Of a stretch of DNA of 64,000 nt, positions 27,560-35,447 are shown piece by piece. Numbering within the stretch: position 1 is the stretch's first letter; each line of letters opens with the position of its first letter. Under the pieces are notes generated by a model that saw only the letters and a program-made list of their open reading frames with translations, did not search any database and was not told the origin of the DNA. This DNA is from Cohnella terricola. GTDB lineage: Bacteria; Bacillota; Bacilli; Paenibacillales; Paenibacillaceae. The DNA lies in NCBI RefSeq assembly GCF_007786475.1, contig NZ_VNJJ01000006.1, positions 1-64,000 of the forward strand, in the 5' to 3' direction. The position numbers and the translations under genes were made by a program.

Positions 27560-27971
27560 ATTCGCCCAGCTTCCGCACCATTCCGATCCAGCCGCCGTTC
27601 ATATTCTCGCGTACGACCGCATGCGGTTGTCCGAATTCCGTTACCCCTTCCGCGGACCAACCGCTATGAATGAGCGTGAATTCGGTTTGGTCGCCTTGAC
27701 GGATAAGTTCGAACGTCAACGTCCAGTCCTTGCCCCAGTTAAAAGAAAGACGGTTAGGCGGGTCGATCTCGGTCACCTTGCACGGGGACTTCCCGAAAGG
27801 TCCCGCTTCCAGATGGAACTCATGTCCGACGACCGGCTCGAAGTCGTTCGGCATAAACCATGCCGCGATTCCTTCCGAAGTGGAGACGGCGGCCCACACT
27901 TTCTCGATCGGCGCATTGTAGATTTGGGTTTGGCGAATGTCGGGCAGCTTGGCGTTCATCGTATCGCTCAT
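27546..27971 (-). CDS. SRPBCC (AHSA1-like) domain protein
   Basis: A 141-residue single-domain START/SRPBCC-fold protein of the AHSA1 group. Family blocks are IYNAPIEKVWAAVSTSEGIAAWF, PFGKSPCKVTEIDPPNRLSF and FTLIHSGW. These domains bind hydrophobic ligands; many are encoded with an ArsR regulator, as here, with unknown ligand. First gene of a two-gene unit. Confidence 0.88.
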   Translation of the reverse strand: MSDTMNAKLPDIRQTQIYNAPIEKVWAAVSTSEGIAAWFMPNDFEPVVGHEFHLEAGPFGKSPCKVTEIDPPNRLSFNWGKDWTLTFELIRQGDQTEFTLIHSGWSAEGVTEFGQPHAVVRENMNGGWIGMVRKLGEYVER

Positions 27972-28023
27972 GTTGTGTCCTCCTCAAATTACGAAACCAT
28001 TTGGTTTCCTTTTCTGATTCGTA

Positions 28024-29283
28024 TTATAGGATACTTTTTGGTTTCACGTCAAGCCTTGTACCCTTCACCCGCTCCGCCAATACTTTCCTCATGAACATCC
28101 AACTGAGCAAGGGCGAGCTTCCTACGGAAAGAAGCAGCCAATTCATAACGGCCGGCGCTTTGCTGACGGATATCGTGCACATAAAGACCGTCATACCGAT
28201 AATTCTTCCAACGTTCAGAGCGAGTTCGCGAGCGACGACGAACTCCACCCGTCTCTGTACGCTGTCTTCATCCCGACCGATGAGATCGAATACGGTAGAA
28301 GTCATGGGCAGCAGATATAGGGGAAAAAATAAAGCGGCGCTGACGCCGAAAGCGAGCAAAGTCGCATAGCTAAGACCGGCGAAGAGAGGAAGTATGGCCG
28401 CAACGAGAGCAATTGCGCCTACCAGCATCCCCCGATTCCGCCACTCCGGCTTCAGCCATTTGCCCGCGATCAGGAAGCTGACGAATCCGACGGCAGACGT
28501 AACCAACATGAAATTGCCCAGCTTCATTTCGCTTCCGGTCTGCACGTAGATCAGCACCCCGATAATGACGCCGAAGACGCTCTCCCGGATGCCTTGGGAC
28601 GCTAGCCCGCCCAATACCGCCCGCCAGGAGGTGCCTGAGTCTTTCAACAACCCGATTGGCCAGCGCCAATCGTAGTTCCCCTTCGTTCTACGATTGCGAA
28701 GAAAGAAGCTAACCGCGATACCTGCCACGAAAATGCAAAACGAAAGGATAAAGATTATCCGGTAGCCGGCATTGCCGCCAAGCCTCGAGATGAGAAAACC
28801 CGAGCTCCAAGGAACGATGATCCCGACCAGAGACCCGATCGTCCCCGTCCAGCCGTTAAACCTATCCCTGTTATCCGGCTCCGTCACTTCGAAATACACG
28901 ACGTTAAAAGCGAGCCAGAATAGCCCCATCGCCATTCCCTGTATGAGCCCCAATAGCCATATGTAGTGAACCGCATTCCCTTTCAGAAGCAAGACAATGG
29001 CGTAGAAAACGGCGGATATTCCGATCCCGAGCCGCAACAGGATCATTTTGTTGCCTTCCTTCGCCGCGTTTCCTGCGATCCAGAACGTCAGCCCCATCGC
29101 AACGTGCGTGATCAGCGTGAACCATCCGAGTCGTATGTAATCGTTGCTGGCTTTCCAGATGTAAATTCCGAAGTAAGTTCCGGACAACGCCCCGGCCGTA
29201 ATGAAAAGCCCGTTAACCGCAAGCAACAACCGCGTCTGCCCGTCAAATGCCCCCGCTTGTCGATGTTGTAGGCGAGTTGTCAT
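28024..29283 (-). CDS. Major facilitator superfamily transporter
   Basis: A 419-residue membrane protein with about 12 hydrophobic segments in two halves. The segment PDNRDRFNGWTGTIGSLVGIIVP marks the 4-5 loop region and NRRTKGNYDWRWP the charged central loop. It resembles uncharacterised Bacillus MFS proteins. The substrate is not predictable. It has no operon partner: the esterase upstream ends in its own terminator. Confidence 0.8.
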   Translation of the reverse strand: MTTRLQHRQAGAFDGQTRLLLAVNGLFITAGALSGTYFGIYIWKASNDYIRLGWFTLITHVAMGLTFWIAGNAAKEGNKMILLRLGIGISAVFYAIVLLLKGNAVHYIWLLGLIQGMAMGLFWLAFNVVYFEVTEPDNRDRFNGWTGTIGSLVGIIVPWSSGFLISRLGGNAGYRIIFILSFCIFVAGIAVSFFLRNRRTKGNYDWRWPIGLLKDSGTSWRAVLGGLASQGIRESVFGVIIGVLIYVQTGSEMKLGNFMLVTSAVGFVSFLIAGKWLKPEWRNRGMLVGAIALVAAILPLFAGLSYATLLAFGVSAALFFPLYLLPMTSTVFDLIGRDEDSVQRRVEFVVARELALNVGRIIGMTVFMCTISVSKAPAVMNWLLLSVGSSPLLSWMFMRKVLAERVKGTRLDVKPKSIL

Positions 29284-29347
29284 GATCAGCTCCTCCGAAA
29301 CGAAAAAATCGAAATCCCGTTATAACCTGCCCCAAAAAGACGCAAAG

Positions 29348-29377
29348 AAACCCCCGAAACGTTCGTTTCGGGGGTTT
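29348..29377 (-). terminator. Terminator of the mhqO-mhqD-like operon
   Basis: AAACCCCCGAAACG and CGTTTCGGGGGTTT form a 14-bp perfect stem with a 2-nt centre, followed on the minus strand by TTTCTTTG. It lies 11 bp past the esterase stop. Confidence 0.9.
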
Positions 29378-29387
29378 CTCAGCCCGA

Positions 29388-30005
29388 TCATGCTTCCGCT
29401 CCGAATCTGCCGCGGAACCATTCTGCAGCCGCGCCCGCTTCCGATGGAGTCAGACGATGGCCGGACCGTTCCCAATGCGTCTCTACGGCGGCCCCTGCTT
29501 TCGCCAACAGCCCTCGAAGCTCCTCCGTCTCTTCTGGCGTGCAGATCGGGTCGTTCTCGCCTGCGCCGATGAAGACCGGTAAGCCAGTCAACTCTGGCAG
29601 GTTCACGCCCCGAATAGGCACCATCGGATGATGGAGAACCGCCCCTTTCAGCGAATTCGCATAATGGAACAGAAGACTTCCGGCAATGTTTGCACCGTTG
29701 GAATAGCCGACCGCCACGATGTTATGGCGATCGAATCCGTATTCCTCCGAAGCCTTATCCAAGAAGCCGTGAAGCTCCTTCGTACGGAAGACAAGGTCTT
29801 CGAGATCGAAGACGCCTTCGGCTATGCGGCGGAAAAACCTCGGCATTCCGTTCTCGAGCACATTACCTCTTACGCTCAGAACCGAAGACTTGGGAGAAAT
29901 CATCTCCGCCAGCGGAAGCAAATCCTGCTCGGTGCCGCCGGTTCCGTGCAAGAGCAGCAGAACCGGCGCCTTCGAATCGGAGCCTTGCTTAAAGATATGT
30001 TTCAT
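29388..30005 (-). CDS. mhqD: Phospholipase/carboxylesterase family hydrolase (MhqD-like)
   Basis: A 205-residue alpha/beta hydrolase. LLLLHGTGGTEQDL is the oxyanion loop, VAVGYSNGANIAGSLLF holds the nucleophile Ser (GYSNG), GENDPICTPEE the acid Asp and SGHRLTPSE the His. The ATG at 30005 overlaps the end of the upstream dioxygenase gene by 4 bp. In Bacillus subtilis mhqO and mhqD are co-transcribed and induced by quinone-like electrophiles under MhqR; the same three genes are found together here. Confidence 0.85.
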   Translation of the reverse strand: MKHIFKQGSDSKAPVLLLLHGTGGTEQDLLPLAEMISPKSSVLSVRGNVLENGMPRFFRRIAEGVFDLEDLVFRTKELHGFLDKASEEYGFDRHNIVAVGYSNGANIAGSLLFHYANSLKGAVLHHPMVPIRGVNLPELTGLPVFIGAGENDPICTPEETEELRGLLAKAGAAVETHWERSGHRLTPSEAGAAAEWFRGRFGAEA

Positions 30006-30952
30006 TCCATATCCTCCTTCAGCACGCGCACCTCGATCGGAGGCAATCCTTGCTCGATCTGAGCGCGATGCGGCTCGAACCAATCCGGCAGCATCAGCTT
30101 TTCGCCCATCGTTTCGGCAGGCTCGTCGTGTGCGAATCCCGGAGGATCGGTTGCGATCTCGAACAAGATTCCGCCTTCTTCCCGGAAGTAGATCGCGTTA
30201 AAGTATTGACGGTCGATGAACGGAGTTGGTTGGAAGCCGTTCTCTTCGACGAGGCTTCTCCAACGGGCATGATCTTCGTCGTCGGCAGCACGCCATGCGA
30301 TATGATGAACCGTTCCGGCTCCGCCATGTCCCGGCTCCATCGGGTCGATGTTGACGTCGATGACGTTGCCCAGATCGCCAGATGCCAAGTAGCGTGCAAA
30401 ACCGCCTTCTTCGGCGATTTTCTCCAGCCCCATGACATTTTGGAGCACCGATGCGGTCCGTTCCGGAGCTGAGCTGAAGAGCACCGCTCCGCCGAATCCT
30501 TTGATCGCTTTGTCGGTGGGCACTCCTCCGAACGTCCAGTTGCTTGCCCGACCCGCTTCGCGTTCAGCCAGTTCGATTCTGAGGCCGTCGGGATCTTCCA
30601 GTTGCAGGAATCTCTCGCTGAAGCGGCTAATCTCAGTCGTCGCAATGCCAAATATCTCGAAGCGCGCTTTCCAGAAGTCCAAGCTGCCCGTTGGAACGGC
30701 ATAGGTCGTAATCCCGACTTGACCGCCGCCGATGCGGCCCTTGCGCGAAGTCGGCCATGGAAAGAAAGTAATGACAGTACCCGGACTGCCTGCATCATTG
30801 CCGAAGTAGAGGTGGTACACTTCAGGCGCGTCGAAGTTGATCGTTTTTTTGACTAATCTTAATCCCAACACCCCCGAATAAAAATCGACGGTTGCTTGAG
30901 CGTGACGTACGAAAGCCGTTACGTGATGAATGCCAGTTGTTCTTTGACTCAT
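30002..30952 (-). CDS. mhqO: Ring-cleaving dioxygenase of the glyoxalase fold (MhqO-like)
   Basis: A 316-residue vicinal-oxygen-chelate protein with two glyoxalase-type modules. Module 1 has GIHHVTAFVRHAQATVDFYSG (metal His) and VITFFPWP; module 2 has VHHIAWRAADDEDH (metal His) and REEGGILFEIATDPPGF (metal Glu). Such enzymes act on hydroquinones or catechols and detoxify quinones. A palindromic operator matching one upstream of the MarR gene overlaps its promoter. Confidence 0.9.
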   Translation of the reverse strand: MSQRTTGIHHVTAFVRHAQATVDFYSGVLGLRLVKKTINFDAPEVYHLYFGNDAGSPGTVITFFPWPTSRKGRIGGGQVGITTYAVPTGSLDFWKARFEIFGIATTEISRFSERFLQLEDPDGLRIELAEREAGRASNWTFGGVPTDKAIKGFGGAVLFSSAPERTASVLQNVMGLEKIAEEGGFARYLASGDLGNVIDVNIDPMEPGHGGAGTVHHIAWRAADDEDHARWRSLVEENGFQPTPFIDRQYFNAIYFREEGGILFEIATDPPGFAHDEPAETMGEKLMLPDWFEPHRAQIEQGLPPIEVRVLKEDME

Positions 30953-30977
30953 TGTAATCCTCTCCTTTGCCTAGGTT

Positions 30978-31012
30978 ATTATATACAAAATTAAGAGTCT
31001 TTATTTTAAGAT
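30978..31012 (-). promoter_or_regulatory. mhqO promoter -10 and MhqR-type operator
   Basis: On the minus strand TATAAT (30983-30978) lies behind an imperfect palindrome at 30997-31012, which reads GTCTTTATTTTAAGAT on the plus strand. That matches 14 of 16 bases of the operator at 31564-31579 and covers the spacer and -35 region, as expected for a repressor site. Confidence 0.65.
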
Positions 31013-31067
31013 ATGTGGCAAAAAAAATGTCTCAATGGGGCTTGCAGCGGAGAGCTTTAGCCCTCGG

Positions 31068-31514
31068 CTATTTAAAGCTCTCTTCGGCGTATTTGCCCAA
31101 CTTCTTCAGCAGATGGCTTGCGGCTTGCTTCTCTTCGTCGTTTAAACCGCCTACCGCGCGACGAATGACTTCGACATGCTCCGGAAATACGTCATCGATG
31201 AGCTTACGGCCGGCATCGGTGATGTCCGCATATACGAGGCGCCTGTCCTCGGTGCAATCCCTGCGCTTAACGTAGCCTTTCTTCTCCAACTTATCCACGA
31301 CGTACGTAATGTTGCCGCTGCTCATGAGCACCTTGCCGCCAATCTGTTGCAGAGGCTGCGATCCTTTATGGTACAGCAGTTCAAGGACGCCGAACTCGGT
31401 CCGGTTTAATCCGTATCTCTTAATATCGCGATCGGCATGCGCATTCACCCATTGGCTTGCGCGGCTAAGCGCGATGAACAGATCGAGCGAAACATCTTTT
31501 TGCGGATCGGACAT
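31068..31514 (-). CDS. mhqR: MarR family regulator (MhqR-like)
   Basis: A 148-residue dimeric winged-helix repressor. The DNA-binding part includes NRTEFGVLELLYHKGSQPL, QQIGGKVLMSSGNITYVVDK and the wing RRDCTEDRRLVYADITDAG. The single Cys lies in the wing (RDCTEDRR), a possible sensor position, though MhqR mechanisms differ. Gene order and matching operators support control of mhqO-mhqD and itself. Confidence 0.88.
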   Translation of the reverse strand: MSDPQKDVSLDLFIALSRASQWVNAHADRDIKRYGLNRTEFGVLELLYHKGSQPLQQIGGKVLMSSGNITYVVDKLEKKGYVKRRDCTEDRRLVYADITDAGRKLIDDVFPEHVEVIRRAVGGLNDEEKQAASHLLKKLGKYAEESFK

Positions 31515-31563
31515 TTCTCTTGCCCCTCCTTATCGATAGCGAACGATTATCTCAATTTGTTTT

Positions 31564-31603
31564 ATCTTGATTTTAAGATAATACAATTTGGATGGATTGT
31601 CAA
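31564..31603 (-). promoter_or_regulatory. mhqR promoter and operator
   Basis: On the minus strand TTGACA (31603-31598) and TATCTT (31580-31575) are 17 bp apart. The palindrome ATCTTGATTTTAAGAT (31564-31579) covers the -10 box, which suggests autorepression. Confidence 0.65.
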
Positions 31604-31645
31604 CGCCTTTTCGCCAAGAAAAAGCCGTTAGGGAAGATCGTCCTG

Positions 31646-31840
31646 TGTAGAGATGTTTTTCATCGTATTTGCTCCTAACCTGCGCCACACGAAGCGGAGG
31701 TACGATGTTTTTTATCGCTAATCATTCCGAGAGCGAGAAAAAAGTGACGACTCACCTCTAATAGCAATGTTTTTCATCGTACTTGCTCCCAACTCGTGCC
31801 TCGAGAGGTGAAAATACGATGTTTCTCATCGCTAATCATC
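31646..31840. repeat. Four-hairpin ACGATG element (copy 2)
   Basis: GATG-loop-CATC hairpins recur at 31652, 31704, 31766 and 31818, with spacings 52, 62 and 52, identical to copy 1 at 13111. Cores are GATGTTTTTCATCGT and ACGATGTTTTTTATCGCTAA. It lies between the mhqR promoter and the terminator of the DoxX gene. Confidence 0.9.
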
Positions 31841-31876
31841 CCTAACAGGCAGGCACCACTTCCATAAACAAAAAAA

Positions 31877-31902
31877 CCGACACGCGGCAATCGCGGTCGG
31901 TC
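31877..31902 (-). terminator. Terminator of the DoxX gene
   Basis: On the minus strand ACCGAC-CGCG and CGCG-T-GTCGGT form a stem followed by seven T. It lies 11 bp past the stop. Confidence 0.85.
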
Positions 31903-31912
31903 TCTTCATGTG

Positions 31913-32281
31913 TTAACCCGGAAAATCGGCCAGATCGTTCAGCCGAATCAGAAACAAACCAACCGGCAGAATAAACAAGACGATCGACGGAAACGTCAGC
32001 TTCAGCGAATCTTTCACCCGCACGTGAACCAGAATGCCGCCCAGCATCGTAACGGCTAGCCACAACGCCCCGGCCGAAGCCCAACTTGGCTCCCAGTAGC
32101 CGACAACCAAAGCGGCAGCCCCTACGACCTCGACAAGACCGGTTACGATCCGAAACCATTGCGGCAGCTTCCAGTGGTTGAAGTTGTCGACGTGCATTTT
32201 CGCCCCCGCCAGCTTGGATAACCCCGCTCCCAGAAACGCCAGGCCGAGAATAGCTTGCAATACCGCGGATAAAATATTCAT
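31913..32281 (-). CDS. DoxX-like membrane protein
   Basis: A 122-residue membrane protein with four hydrophobic helices. LQAILGLAFLGAGLSKLAG and FRIVTGLVEVVGAAALVVG are typical of the DoxX family, which is linked to redox balance. The ATG at 32281 follows GAGGAGG; a longer frame to 32431 is rejected because it overlaps the Rrf2 gene. It lies downstream of an Rrf2 regulator, which often controls such genes. Confidence 0.85.
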   Translation of the reverse strand: MNILSAVLQAILGLAFLGAGLSKLAGAKMHVDNFNHWKLPQWFRIVTGLVEVVGAAALVVGYWEPSWASAGALWLAVTMLGGILVHVRVKDSLKLTFPSIVLFILPVGLFLIRLNDLADFPG

Positions 32282-32345
32282 CCCCAATTTCCTCCTCGTG
32301 ATCAATATACTGAGCCCGATATAAGCACAGTAAGTCCAATAATAA

Positions 32346-32375
32346 GGTGCAGCCAACAGCAAAGTTAACTGCACC
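32346..32375 (-). promoter_or_regulatory. Inverted repeat between the Rrf2 and DoxX genes
   Basis: GGTGCAG and CTGCACC (7 bp) are separated by 16 nt. On the minus strand the second arm is followed by TTATTATT. It could be a weak terminator behind the Rrf2 gene or an operator for the DoxX gene; the sequence does not decide. Confidence 0.4.
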
Positions 32376-32390
32376 CAATCTAAGCACATA

Positions 32391-32843
32391 TTATAACGAT
32401 CTCGCGAGGAAGTCAATCGTGTATCCTTCAAGATATTCGAGCGTCCGACGATCGACGGTGTCCATGATCTCGACTAACGCATGATCCAATGTTTCATTCT
32501 TGCCAGGTTCGCCGTCGCATGACGATTTGGCCGAGTCGCAATCCGGCTGTTCTCCCTGTTCCGTCCCGTCACAGCTTACCGCCGTATACACGTCCGCAAG
32601 CGTAATCCGTTCCGCCGGTTTTTTCAGGCTGTAGCCGCCATCCCTGCCTTCCCTGGCTTCTACGAGCCCCGACTGGGCCAGCTTGGAAAGAACTCTCCTC
32701 ATGAATGTCGCATGAGAGTTCACTTGATCCGCGATGGCCGCGCTCGACAAGCTGCATCCACTGCGCGCGAGCCATACCAGAATATGAACCGCTACCGCGA
32801 ACCGCGGAGGACCGATTTGGTTACCACGACCAGAAGCGCCCAT
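32391..32843 (-). CDS. Rrf2 family transcriptional regulator
   Basis: A 150-residue winged-helix protein. FAVAVHILVWLARSGCSLSS, ATFMRRVLSKLAQSGLVEAREGRDGGYSL and ITLADVYTAV are family blocks. A segment with three cysteines (SCDGTEQGEQPDC, then SSC, about 90-113) is where Rrf2 proteins such as IscR and NsrR bind an iron-sulfur cluster, but the spacing is wider here, so cluster binding is only possible. The ATG at 32843 fits GGAGGTGATC. Probable regulator of the DoxX gene behind it. Confidence 0.85.
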   Translation of the reverse strand: MGASGRGNQIGPPRFAVAVHILVWLARSGCSLSSAAIADQVNSHATFMRRVLSKLAQSGLVEAREGRDGGYSLKKPAERITLADVYTAVSCDGTEQGEQPDCDSAKSSCDGEPGKNETLDHALVEIMDTVDRRTLEYLEGYTIDFLARSL

Positions 32844-32943
32844 GAAGATCACCTCCTATCGGTCTATTGTACCCTCGGTCTTCCGCGTTTCGCAACCAAG
32901 GCCAGTCGCAAACGAACGTATTCAGCATCATCCGTGTATGGCG

Positions 32944-34329
32944 TTATACAGACAAACTCGTTTCCCGGCTCTTGCTGGCCGCGTCCACTTCCGATCCCGT
33001 TCTAGATCTGAACAAGTATTTTTTTCCCATCCAGCGACGTAACACAATTACGCCCCGCACCCATTCGTCGGCGATCATGCTGCAGTAAATTCCGATAAGC
33101 CCCCAACCCGCGTGAATGCCCAACAAGTAGGAGCCTCCCGTAGCGACGATAGACATGGAGACAATTCCAACGATCATCGTAAACCGGGTATCCCCCACCG
33201 CATTTAACGAGTTGTTCAAAGTCATATTCATGACCTTGCCGGGCTGCAGCAGCAGGTTCAGCGCAAGCAAGGAAGTGCCGATCGCCACGATTTCCGGATC
33301 TTTCGTGAACATGCCAAGCAAGGAACTCCCCGCGAAAAACAACACCGAAGCGTTGACCATGACGAGCGCAAGCCCGATGCCAAGCCCGCGGAAGGCTCCC
33401 CGATAAGCTTCCTCGTTCTTGCCGGCACCATATAGATGTGCGACTTGAATCTGGAGAGCTATCGCGATCGCATAGCCGAGCATGAAACAGAACGATTCCA
33501 TCGAATTCATATACGTTCGGGCCGCTAATTCCTTAGCGCCTAATATCGAGATAAATGCATAGATCGTAAGCTGCGAGAAAACCCACCCACACATGTTAAT
33601 GCCAAGCGGCCACCCGATATTTAAAATCTCCCGCAGCAGCTTCGGTTTAAAAATCCAGAAGTCAGCGAACCGAATCTTCCGTTCGAACGAGTTCATGAAA
33701 ATATAGAAGAGCAGCACAACCGCGATCAGTCTGCTGACGTTGCCGGAGACGGTCACCCCGAACAGGCCCCATTCCGGAAATCCGAACAAGCCGAATATCA
33801 GTACGTAGTTCATGCCGATATGGATCAGGTTCATGGCAATTCCGATCACCATCGGCGCTTTCGTGTTGCCCGTATTGCGGATCGCGGTGCTAAGCGCGGC
33901 AATCAACGAGGTCAGCACTATTCCGCCCCCGAACAAGGAAACGTAAGTCTCCCAGAGCGGCAGCAATTCATCGGAGACGTGCAGCATGCCCGCCAAAGCG
34001 CGTGGCTGCGTATAGAGCAGAATGCTGATTCCGAGTCCGATCACCGCGCATATCGTCACGCCCATGGTCGCGATCGACCGGGCGTCTTCTCCCCGCTTGG
34101 CCCCGAGCTTCTGGGCGATCAGAATGCCCGCGCCCCCGGATATCGTGACGAAAAGAGTCATGAGTGCGTTAAACAACTGTCCCGATAACCCGACCACAGC
34201 GACCGCATTATCCGAAATCCGGCTGACCATGATCGTATCGACGGTGCCCAGCAACGATTGAAGCAGCAATTCTATAAAGATAGGCCAGGCCAGCGCCCAT
34301 AGACCGAAATTCGTTTTTTTCGATTTCAC
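32944..34329 (-). CDS. MATE family efflux transporter
   Basis: A 461-residue multidrug and toxin extrusion protein with about 12 membrane helices. ALAWPIFIELLLQSLLGTVDTIMVSRISDNAVAVVGLS is the diagnostic first helix pair; LIAALSTAIRNTGNTKAPM and NLLLQPGKVMNMTLNNSLNAVGDTRF are the repeated halves. The GTG at 34329 behind GGGAG gives the usual length; an ATG at 34416 would add 29 residues. It is divergent from an AraC regulator, which may control it. Confidence 0.88.
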   Translation of the reverse strand: MKSKKTNFGLWALAWPIFIELLLQSLLGTVDTIMVSRISDNAVAVVGLSGQLFNALMTLFVTISGGAGILIAQKLGAKRGEDARSIATMGVTICAVIGLGISILLYTQPRALAGMLHVSDELLPLWETYVSLFGGGIVLTSLIAALSTAIRNTGNTKAPMVIGIAMNLIHIGMNYVLIFGLFGFPEWGLFGVTVSGNVSRLIAVVLLFYIFMNSFERKIRFADFWIFKPKLLREILNIGWPLGINMCGWVFSQLTIYAFISILGAKELAARTYMNSMESFCFMLGYAIAIALQIQVAHLYGAGKNEEAYRGAFRGLGIGLALVMVNASVLFFAGSSLLGMFTKDPEIVAIGTSLLALNLLLQPGKVMNMTLNNSLNAVGDTRFTMIVGIVSMSIVATGGSYLLGIHAGWGLIGIYCSMIADEWVRGVIVLRRWMGKKYLFRSRTGSEVDAASKSRETSLSV

Positions 34330-34385
34330 GATTCCAACTCCCGATGCTTTGGCTATTCCAGCTTGGTTGTTTATATAATCGACTT

Positions 34386-34432
34386 CTGACACAAAACACA
34401 TTATAGTAGGAATCACATACGCAATGTGTCAG
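34386..34432. promoter_or_regulatory. Inverted repeat between the MATE and AraC genes
   Basis: CTGACACA (34386-34393) and TGTGTCAG (34425-34432) flank a perfect TATAAT for the MATE gene (minus strand, 34405-34400). The second arm lies where the -35 box should be. This layout fits an AraC-type activator or repressor site. Confidence 0.5.
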
Positions 34433-34485
34433 TTTTCAAACCGATTCTTTCATTTTTCAAACTTCGACAACGAGGATGTGGCGGG

Positions 34486-35367
34486 ATGGAATTGCTCGAA
34501 TTCAACGTGCCCCCGATGCTCCATTACATCTCAAGCGGGCATACGGAATTTGCTGTCGGAGACCGACACCTCAGCAGGCGCAACATTCGCGTATTCGATC
34601 TGCTTGCGGTCACGCACGGCTGCATCTATATCAGAGAAGAGGACCGGCATTACGAAGTATCGGCGGGAAACGTACTCATCCTTCGCCCTGACGTCTCCCA
34701 TTATGCGACGGAAGGGTGCCGGTCCAAAACGGGCCATTATTGGCTGCATTTCCAGACGACTGGCGCCTGGCAAGCTACGAATGCATTCCCGCCTAGAAGA
34801 GCACCTGAGTCTTCCGACGTCTGGGATGAATCGCGCAACTTCTTCGCCAGCACCTCCTCCCTCGTACTCCCTCAATATACCAAGCTGGTTCAACCGGGAA
34901 AGTTCTGGGAACTGATAGATAGGATTAACGAACTGACTCCAGAAGCGCATCTGAATGCATCCCGCCTACAGCAGCAATTTATTTTCCAGGAAGTCATTCG
35001 CCATCTATCCGTCGGCATCGAATCCGAACCCTTGACCCCGGCATCCGCGTGCGCCGAACAAGCAGCCGCTTATTTGCGCGCCCGCTTCCGGGAGGAGATC
35101 ACCGCCCGATCGTTGGGTGAAGCGCTCAACTTCCACCCCGTGTACATCGCGCGCTGCATGCAGAAAGAGTATGGCCTGTCCCCGATGTCCTATCTGCTTA
35201 GGTATCGAATCGAACAAAGCAAGCTGCTGCTGATGCAAACCGATTATTCGATCGCGCGAATCGCGGAGGAAGTCGGCTTTAACCAAACGGCTTATTTCAG
35301 TTCCTGTTTTCAGAAAATCGAGGGCATATCCCCGCGGCATTACCGGCAAAGGTTCTCCCAAGGATAA
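34486..35367 (+). CDS. AraC family transcriptional regulator
   Basis: A 293-residue protein. The N-terminal cupin-like sensor domain has YYEVSAGNVLILRPDVSHYA-type residues around 62-82 and HYWLHFQTT. The C-terminal double HTH (about 190-290) has FHPVYIARCMQKEYGLSPM and IARIAEEVGFNQTAYFSSCF, ending GISPRHYRQRF. The ATG at 34486 is preceded by a Gly-rich GAGGATGTGGCGGG leader. Divergent from the MATE transporter; the ligand is unknown. Confidence 0.9.
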   Translation: MELLEFNVPPMLHYISSGHTEFAVGDRHLSRRNIRVFDLLAVTHGCIYIREEDRHYEVSAGNVLILRPDVSHYATEGCRSKTGHYWLHFQTTGAWQATNAFPPRRAPESSDVWDESRNFFASTSSLVLPQYTKLVQPGKFWELIDRINELTPEAHLNASRLQQQFIFQEVIRHLSVGIESEPLTPASACAEQAAAYLRARFREEITARSLGEALNFHPVYIARCMQKEYGLSPMSYLLRYRIEQSKLLLMQTDYSIARIAEEVGFNQTAYFSSCFQKIEGISPRHYRQRFSQG

Positions 35368-35447
35368 TAATCAGACATGTGAATCATAGAGGGTTCATAA
35401 GTTACTAACATATTTATCTTTTCGATCGAGAGGAGCTGTCTTCGCTG

